The translations under genes and the position numbers were made by a program. From Smallanthus sonchifolius (Eukaryota > Streptophyta > Magnoliopsida > Asterales > Asteraceae): a DNA stretch of 64,000 bases. The stretch is from contig CM042022.1 in the NCBI GenBank assembly GCA_023525975.1, positions 3,043,001-3,107,000 on the forward strand, written 5' to 3'. The notes below the pieces were generated by a model. That model searched no databases and was not told the origin of the DNA. It was given only the letters and a program-made list of their open reading frames with translations. Shown piece after piece: positions 56,826-64,000 of this stretch. How positions within the stretch are numbered: the stretch's first letter is position 1; each line of letters starts with the position of its first letter.

Positions 56826-57824
56826 TGTAAGGCCCCAAACCCGGGAGGCCTCATGTATTGGATTTACTCATCAACACATAGCACTTTAAACATAAGGCAT
56901 TCATTAACACAACATAAACGATTTAAAACTTCAACATACGCAGCGGAAACATAAACATGTCTAATACAATTTATCTTTAACAACGTCAAATTAAAACATA
57001 ACATAAACGTAAACGGGATGCCAGACGATGATCTTCGGGTAACTCTTCTCGCTAAGCCAAGCATCCACATCCATCAACTGCACCTGCACTTAACTGATAT
57101 GCATACTAAAAATCAGCAACGCTGAGTGAGTTCTAACGTTTACTTTAAATTAATTATGAAAAAGATTTACTAATACATACATACTGCCCTTAAGGCAAAA
57201 CTTTACATACTTCACTTATCAAAAATAGTTTAAAACATTCATAAGGTAGCCGTCAATCCCTTGTCACTGTTTGTACTGCCCTCGTGATCAATACCGCTTA
57301 ACCATCAATTCTTATCACTGTTGGTATTGTCCTCGCGATCTGTACCACTTATCCATCAAGTCCTTGTCACTACTAGTATTGTCCTCATGAACAATATCGC
57401 TTAGCATGATGTTGTCCTCGTGATCAACAACTTGTATTGTCCTCGTGATCAATACCGCTCAGCATAGTTTGGTCCTCGTGACCCAAGTTCCTCGTGACCC
57501 ATTGATGTTGTCCTTGTGATCAACACCACACGACACGATGTTGTCCTCGTGATCAACACCGGGTATTGTCCTCGTGATCAATTTCGCTTAACTGGTACAT
57601 GGGGGATTGCGTAGTCCCCCGAGCAACCGCCATCACTCATCCTAATTGTACAACTGTTAACGAGCCATCAAGACTCTTACTAATGGGTAGCACCCATATC
57701 TGGCATCCTGTACAAGTAACATCTGTCCCAAAGACCTTATCCAACTGGTTCACTTCCCATAGGAAGACTGTTCACTTTCTATTCATAAACTTTCTTTAAC
57801 TTGATCATACTAAACATATATCAT
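56826..57824 (-). repeat. G2 5' LTR, visible 1.0 kb, cut by G1
   Basis: It follows 52796-53794 almost base for base, with scattered substitutions, to the word ATATATCAT, where G1 begins. The uninterrupted copy continues GCATTTCTTTATG, which should reappear beyond the far end of G1. Confidence 0.92.
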
Positions 57825-58314
57825 TGTAACATCCCAAATAATGACAAGACAAATAGAAAAGGGAAATAAAGTGGGCTTGGCCAAAATTTCGGCCCATGGG
57901 CCGAAAAGAAAAGGGGGAACCCCATTACAAAACAGCAGCTTCAACCCAAACCCCTCTCATTTCATCTTCCTGCGCAAGAATACTAGAGAGAGAGAGAGAG
58001 AGCGATCGGCTTGTGAAGAAAACCGCAAGGAGAAGACTCAAGGGCTCGGGAATCATCCGTCTCCACCATTTCAACGCATAGCAACAGAAATCGGGCCTGT
58101 TGAGGTAAGCATCGCCTCTGATTCTGAGTCTTTGCATGTCTCGGGTTTAAATCAAATAAAGATACGATTTTTGCATATGAAACTTGAAACAAATCACGTA
58201 TTTGAACTCAAGAACGATAAAGGAAGGTGTTTAACGTAAAATGTTCAAGGTTTAATCGATTGGAAATAAGTTGGCTGGAGCAAGGTTCTGGTCAGGGAAG
58301 ATGCAGACCCATGA

Positions 58315-58600
58315 CTCGAAACTATCTAGTTTCGATAGCAGCCAATGACTCGAAACTACCATAGTTTCGATAGGAACTCAGGACTCGAAACTACCTAGTT
58401 TCGAGTGTCACCTTGAACCTAAACTACTAAGATTTTTCATAAGTTAATGACTCGAAACTACCATAGTTTCGATAGGATCTCATGACTCGAAACTACCTAG
58501 TTTCGATAGAAGGATTATGACTCGAAACTACCTAGTTTCGAGTGTAAGACCATAGCTCGAAACTACCATAGTTTCGATGCGACCCACCTCCCGAAACTAC
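58315..58600. repeat. G1 LTR hairpin array (CTCGAAACTA...TAGTTTCGA)
   Basis: Seven clear units alternate between CTCGAAACTACCTAGTTTCG and CTCGAAACTACCATAGTTTC with GA(T/G) at the end. There are two degenerate ones, near 58418 and 58590. Spacers are 10-50 bases and irregular. The array lies 490-775 bases from the LTR 5' end. Confidence 0.93.
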
Positions 58601-59029
58601 TGAGTTCAAGAACAGTAATGTCTAGTGTCATTTAGGAGCCCTACCTTATATGTATGACTTTATTATACAGATAGTGGGTGACCTTAGTGACGTTTCGAAA
58701 CCAGCTATTATACTTCAGGGACCCGCCTATCAGGTGAGTTCTATGTGCCCCCCTTCTAAGTTATGTGCAAATGATTTATAAATGTTTTGGGGCTGAAGTG
58801 TATACACTAAATGAATAAATGAAATGAATGTCAATGTGATCATACGTGATATATTAAGGTATATGTGTAGATACATATGAATGCGAATAATGAATTACGA
58901 ACAAAGAACGACACGTATGTTTGCAAAGAATGAATGAATGAATGGTATAACGTAAATAAATGAAACCTTGCTTTATAAATATATATTGCATGCGAAGAAT
59001 GTAAGTATACGTTATGGACGGAAACGAAG

Positions 59030-59330
59030 CTAACGACTACTACGGTAGACGGACGACCACCTGACTATTATGCAGCTAGAGAAGGAAGTCTAGAAAGGTA
59101 GACTAAATAAAGGCCACTACGGTGGAGTAAGACGCTAAATCAATATTCGGCTGCATAATTAGTTCAAGTGGGAAACGGATGCCTTAGGGCAGACGGGCGA
59201 ATATGACGGACTACGACGGTAGGACGGTAAAGAAGGACGGCCGAAGGTTGGTCGGACCAAAGTTAAGGCGGACGGTTTCTAGGACCGGACGAGTAAAAGG
59301 GCTACGACGGTAGCTCGAGGGCGTATGTCT
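59030..59330. repeat. G1 LTR second array (CTACGACGGTAG words)
   Basis: CTACTACGGTAG, CACTACGGTGG, CTACGACGGTAGG and CTACGACGGTAGC recur, with GGACGG and GACGGAC words between. The core CTAC..GTAG is an inverted repeat. The array lies between the two inverted GGTGAGTTCTA blocks. Confidence 0.75.
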
Positions 59331-59892
59331 TTGTGATATACGTACCGTAAGATGGGTTGATCACCCTTATGTGTATGACCAATAAATGGTAAAGAAAGTA
59401 AAGGTGAATGCATATCTATGTAATCACGTAAGAAAGATAAGGAAAGAATGTTAAGACAAATGAAAGAAAAAGGGTGAACGCATATATATATATATATGTA
59501 ATCACATTAATAAAGAAAAGAAAGATGAAAGAAAAGCAAAAAGCTATGAATACGTATTTATATGAATGACTTTATAATAATGTTTACCTATGAAGTAAAG
59601 AAAAGAATGTTTATATCTAAACGCATTAAACTAGAACTCACCAGCGTTAGCTGACTTTAGTATACATTTCAGGTAAAGGAAGAAAAGGTCGTGCGATGGC
59701 GTGAAGGTTACCCGGCACAAGACTGACATCCCACTTTTGTTTGTTAAGAATATGATATGTTTTATTCGTAAAGACTTCCGCTGTTTTGATTATGTAATTG
59801 AATGATGAATGTTTTAAATTTAAGTTCAGTATTTATGACTATGTTTATGAGTAAATCCAACAAGTGAGGTCACCCGGGAAAGGGGCCTTACA

Positions 59893-60245
59893 AGTTGGTA
59901 TCAGAGCAATAGTTTGAGAGATTCAGACATCCCTAAATGTCTGGACTCAAACTGATTATGGGACCAACGCACGGATGTCAGTATGGGTAACCAACGCCAA
60001 CGCAGCACGGTAAGTAAGTACTAAAGCTAATGCTCTAGATAAGGATAGATACCTTAACTTAGAACAAATAGATGTCAATGTCACAACCGATTTGAAGAGT
60101 TTTGAACCCGAAAAGCAATGTAAATTAGTAATCACAAACCGGTCACTGTAATTAAAAATTTACCTTGCTCGTACTGTTCCAAACTATGATCTGAAGTAAT
60201 GACATTGATGTATTCCCTTTAGGACTATCAGGAAATTAAGAAATT
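59893..60245 (+). promoter_or_regulatory. G1 primer binding site and leader
   Basis: AGTTGGTATCAGAGC directly follows the LTR. The leader has GTTTGAGAGATTCAGACAT and GGTAACCAACGCC-like words also found, inverted, in the G2 and G4 leaders. No open frame precedes gag. Confidence 0.85.
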
Positions 60246-63200
60246 ATGGCTGGCGGAGGAAGAACTGGACGCCGAGGCGGTCGCACTGGCCGACGAGGTA
60301 GACCTCCGTTGAATCAAAGACTAGAAGAAGAAGAGAGTGTGCACGCGGAACACACCGAGAGTGTACACGAAACAGAAGTGACCCCAACTGGAGACGACAA
60401 TCCAGGGCCGATACAGTTGGAACCCGAAGTCAGGGATGCTATTGCCCGTGAAGTTGTGCTCACACTGAAGAAGGTATTGCCTGATCTACTATCTGAGGCA
60501 ATAAAGAAAAGTAAAGAGGAGGATGAAGGGAACAATGAAGAGAAAATTTATGATAGTGACGGGGATGAAGTAAAAGTGGCATCAAGCAATCGTGGGTGTA
60601 CTTACAAAGGATTCAAGGACGGAGACCCACCTAAGTTTGATGGAACCAAGGATTCGGTGGCCACGTTCGAATGGATCGAGAGGATGAACGCAGTCATCAA
60701 CATCAGCGAGTGTCGACCAGACCAAGCTGTTAAATATGTTGCTCATTCTTTCACCAATGAAGCACTAGGTTGGTGGAGAAATATTCAAAGAACAAAGTCA
60801 CCACATGCTCTTGCCAGAATGACATGGGAGGACTTGAAAAAGCTCGTAATCCAAAAGTTCTGCCCACAAAATGAGATTGATCGTGTGGAGAACGAGTTCC
60901 TGAACTTCAAGGCTGGCAACAAGACTCATCGCCAGTATACATCAAGATTCAATGAACTGGCTCAACTAGTACCACACCTGGTGGAAACTGAAGATCGTTT
61001 GATCAAGTACTATGTTAAGGGATTGCCACAACGGGTCCGTGTTCATGTAAAAGCTAACCTACCCTCGACCTTCGAGTCGGTAGTGAATCTGAGCGGAATC
61101 GTCTACGACGATTATGCCAATGAGGACCCACCAACAGAGACCCAAAAGAGAAAGTGGGAGAACCCGTCTAGAGGCACAGGAAGAGGGAACGTAACAACTG
61201 AAACTAAGAAGCCAAGGTCGGACGAATATGAAACATGCAAGAAATGTGGAAGGCAACATCTTGGCGAATGTAAAATCGGCACCACCACATGCTATAAGTG
61301 CGGGAAGCCGGGGCACTTCTCTCGAGAATGTGTAAGAGACGTCAAGTGTCAAGTATGTGGATTGTTTGGACATCTGACAAAGAACTGCAGGAAGGCCGGC
61401 CAATCTGGTTCGGGAAAAGAAAAGGAAAAGGAACAGCCAAAGGCTAGGACTCGGGCCTATGCTTTAACCGAGGAAGAAGCAAGAGGAAACCCTGACGTCG
61501 TGTCGGGTACGTTCCTAGTAAATGATGAACATGCTGCTATTCTGTTTGATTCTGGTGCTAGTAAAAGTTTTATATCCACTGCATTTAGCCGCAAATTAGA
61601 CTGCACAACCACTAGCCTTTTAAGGGCCTTTAGCGTACAAACTGCTATTGGTAAAAACTCAGTAGTCATCCAAGTGACTGACGATTGCATGGTAGAAATA
61701 GAGGGCCATAAGTTTCCATCTAAATTGTACCTTCTAACCTTAGGAGGATTCGATGTAGTATTGGGCATGGATTGGTTAGCTGCCAACGAAGCTCAAATCA
61801 TATGTAAACGAAAGATGATACATCTCAAGGCCACTGACGGCAGTCCGATTACGGTTTATGGTGACTGGAATAGCACAATACCGAACGTTATCTCGATGAT
61901 CAAGGCCGAAAGTTACATGAGGCGCGGCTGCGAAGCTTATCTGGCGTATGTTATTGACGATAGAATGAAAACGAAAGAGCTAAAAGATGTACCCGTGGTG
62001 TGCAATTTTCCAGAAGTGTTCCCAGAGGACCTATCTGGCTTGCCACCCGATCGGGAAATAGAATTTCAGATTGACTTACTGCCAGGAGCTGAACCCGTTG
62101 CCAAAGCACCCTACCGATTGGCTCCGTCATAAATGAAAGAATTGATGTCACAATTGGAAGAGCTAACAGAGAAAGGCTTTATAAGACCGAGCATCTCACC
62201 ATGGGGCGCTCCGGTATTATTTGTAAAGAAGAAGGACGGCAGCATGCGCATGTGCATTGACTACCGAGAATTGAACAAACGAACAGTAAAGAACAAATAC
62301 CCACTACCTAGAATAGACGATCTCTTTGATCAATTACAAGGCGCGAGTTGGTTCTCTAAGATCGATCTTAGGTCGGGGTATCATCAATTGAAAGTGAGGG
62401 AGGAAGATGTACCGAAAACTGCGTTCCGTACGCGTTATGGACATTATGAATTTCTCGTGATGTCCTTTGGACTAACCAACGCACCAGCAGCGTTTATGGA
62501 TCTAATGAATAGAGTATGCCGACCAATGTTGGATCGATCAGTTATAGTTTTCATTGACGACATTCTCATCTACTCAAAGAACGAAGGTGATCACCGCTGT
62601 CACCTAAGAGAGGTATTAGAAGTTCTGAAGCAGGAGAAGTTGTATGCAAAATTCTCCAAATGCGCGTTCTGGCTTAGAGAAGTCCAATTCCTAGGTCATG
62701 TCATAAACCCAGGCGGCATTATGGTGGATCCTGCAAAGATCGAAACGGTAAAAGAATGGAACATCCCGAAAACGCCAACGGAAATACGAAGTTTTCTGGG
62801 ATTGGCAGGCTACTATCGGAGATTCATTCAGGATTTCTCGAGAATAGCCTCGCCACTGACGAAGCTGACACGTAAGGAAGTAAAGTATGAATGGGGCCCA
62901 TCCCAAAATAACGCATTTGAAGAATTGAAGACACGATTAACTCAAGCTCCAGTCTTAACACTACCTGAGGGAAATGAAGACTTGGTAGTCTACTCTGACG
63001 CTTCGGGTCAAGGATTGGGTTGTGTACTTATGCAAAGGGGAAAAGTTATTGCTTATGCCTCGCGGCAGCTAAAGATTCATGAAGTTAACTACCCGACTCA
63101 CGATCTGGAGTTGGCAGCAGTGGTTTTCGCGTTAAAAATATGGAGACACTATTTGTACGGGGTTAAATGCACCATCTACTCCGATCACAAGAGCCTGAAG

Positions 63201-64000
63201 TACTTCTTCGAGCAGAAGGAATTAAACATGAGACAAAGAAGGTGGTTGGAACTACTAAAAGACTACGATTGCGAAATATTATACCACCCAGGCAAGGCAA
63301 ATGTAGTGGCTGACGCCTTAAGCAGGAAGGAAGAGTCGACACCTATTAGAATCAAGGCGTGTCAGTTGATTATAACACCAGATTTAATGAATGAAATAGT
63401 AAAGGCACAAGGTGAAGCACTGTTAGAGAGAAATGTGAAACGCGAAAGAATAGTTGGACAACAGGGTAACCTGGAAACCAATACGTACGGTGTACGAACT
63501 CGTTTTGGCCGGATGTGGATACCTAAGATTGGTGAATTTAGGGCCAAAATCCTTGACGAGGCCCATAAGTCTCGCTACTCTATTCACCCCGGGACAAACA
63601 AAATGTACCAAGACTTGAGGAAAGACTACTGGTGGCCTGGAATGAAGAACGATGTGACTGAATATGTGAGCAAGTGCCTGACTTGTTCACTAGTTAAGGC
63701 CGAACACCAGAAACCATGCGGTAAAATGCAACCATTACCAATACCGGAATGGAAGTGGGAGGAGATCACGATGGACTTCATTACCAAGCTACCGCGAACA
63801 GCTAAAGGCAATGATACCATATGGGTGATCGTCGACCGCTTGACGAAAAGTGCTCACTTCTTGCCAATACGTGAGACTTCTTCATCAGAAAGACTAGCAG
63901 AAATTTTTATCAAGGAAATTGTGAGCAGACATGGTATGCCGCTGTCAATTGTGTCCGACAGGGATACTAGATTCACATCAAGGTTTTGGAAGAAATTCAA
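60246..64000 (+). pseudogene. G1 gag-pol polyprotein, one nonsense codon, incomplete at window end
   Basis: The start is MAGGGRTGRRGGRTGRRG. Gag has GDPPKFDGTKDSVATFEWIE, FCPQNEIDRVENEFLNF and YYVKGLPQRVRVHVKANLPS. Three cysteine motifs follow (CKKCGRQHLGEC, CYKCGKPGHFSREC, CQVCGLFGHLTKNC). The protease motif LFDSGASKSFIS is near residue 435, then GGFDVVLGMDWLAANEAQI. TAA at 62130-62132 interrupts YRLAPS-stop-MKELMSQLEEL; a single base change from a Glu codon would explain it. From 62133 the frame is open to the window end. RT has PWGAPVLFVKKKDGSMRMCI, SKIDLRSGYHQ and active site VFIDDILIYS. RNase H has VYSDASGQGLGCVLMQ, LELAAVVFALKIWRHYL and SDHKSLKY. The integrase zinc region has HKSRYSIHPG, YWWPGM and CLTC, followed by core D residues in TMDFITKLP and SDRDTRF. 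Apart from the one stop it is intact as far as seen. Confidence 0.93.

Larger units (their letters stand above)
52796..57824 (-). mobile_element. G2: gag-only LTR retrotransposon (TR-GAG-like), minus strand
   Basis: Two copies of the same LTR (52796-54965 complete; 56826-57824 visible part) flank only 1.86 kb. In element orientation this interior has the primer site at 56812-56825, a leader, gag, and a purine-rich GTAAGGAGGGTAG directly before the 3' LTR. There is no protease, RT, RNase H or integrase. This is the layout of terminal-repeat retrotransposons with a GAG domain, which depend on enzymes from autonomous relatives. The right LTR is split by G1, so the far end and target duplication are outside the window. 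Confidence 0.85.
57825..59892 (+). repeat. G1 5' LTR, 2,068 bp
   Basis: TGTAACATCCC...GGGGCCTTACA. A GGCCCATGGGCC palindrome near 57890 and a GAGAGAGAGAG tract near 57988 mark the presumed promoter/leader. The CTCGAAACTA hairpin array, the inverted blocks (58733-58743, 59632-59642) and an ACGACGGTAG-type array follow in order. Confidence 0.92.
57825..64000 (+). mobile_element. G1: autonomous-type Ty3/gypsy element, plus strand, right side outside window
   Basis: A 2,068-bp LTR (57825-59892), the primer site AGTTGGTATCAGAGC and a gag-pol frame are present up to the window end. The order protease, RT, RNase H, integrase is that of Ty3/gypsy. ATCAT precedes the element and is the likely 5-bp target duplication. 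No chromodomain can be checked because the integrase C-terminus is beyond the window. Confidence 0.93.

Noticed and set aside
58315..58600. CRISPR-like look of regularly repeated palindromic units in the G1 LTR (and at 54286-54478)
   Set aside because: The units lie inside plant LTRs and spacers are 10-50 bases and irregular. There is no cas gene, and the flanking sequence is clearly retrotransposon.

Overview
The window is nuclear DNA of a flowering plant. It has intron-rich genes with plant-type splice sites, a plant hybrid proline-rich protein gene, and several thousand bases per locus of LTR retrotransposons primed by initiator-methionine tRNA. The element mix and the AT-rich spacers would suit an Asteraceae genome, but that lineage is an inference from general familiarity and was not tested. 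No tRNA, rRNA, CRISPR or bacterial-type feature was seen.

Gene-bearing left part (1-21.5 kb). The window opens inside a plus-strand gene whose last three exons look like the C-terminus of a plant RIF1-type protein. Next comes a complete six-exon gene for CCR4-NOT subunit 10 (3743-11193, 809 codons by my splicing). Its 4.2-kb first intron holds an old Copia fragment. After an AT-rich spacer with a fold-back MITE there is a decayed CACTA-type transposon (about 15.68-19.32 kb) carrying a nested MITE. A minus-strand secreted hybrid proline-rich protein gene (20665-21447) follows.

Repeat-dominated right part (21.5-64 kb). I label the Ty3/gypsy-like LTR families G1-G8 for this window only. Two MITEs sit in a TA array near 22-23 kb, followed by a truncated G3 LTR and a solo LTR. 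Then comes a deep nest: a G6 LTR is split by a G5 solo LTR (target duplication TGTCA), which is split by a G4 gypsy element (duplication AAATA), which is split inside its gag frame by a complete 13.6-kb SIRE/Maximus-type Copia element (duplication CTTCC). To the right lie a hAT fragment with a BED zinc-finger remnant, a G8 LTR-like stretch, and a G7 LTR interrupted by G2. G2 is a gag-only element whose right LTR is cut by G1. G1 is a gypsy element with a long gag-pol frame, broken by one nonsense codon, that runs off the window.

The most unusual signal is the internal organisation of the long gypsy LTRs. G1, G2 and G4 have unlike sequences but the same plan. About 480-790 bases from the LTR 5' end there is an array of short family-specific hairpins. 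A second array of different short repeats lies about 440-860 bases from the 3' end. A pair of inverted GGTGAGTTCT-like blocks encloses the second array. G2 and the unrelated Copia element also share the same hairpin, TGCGTACTT-loop-AAGTACGCA. None of the transposon coding regions is intact: each has at least one visible stop, frameshift or deletion. The three host genes show no lesions in what can be read.
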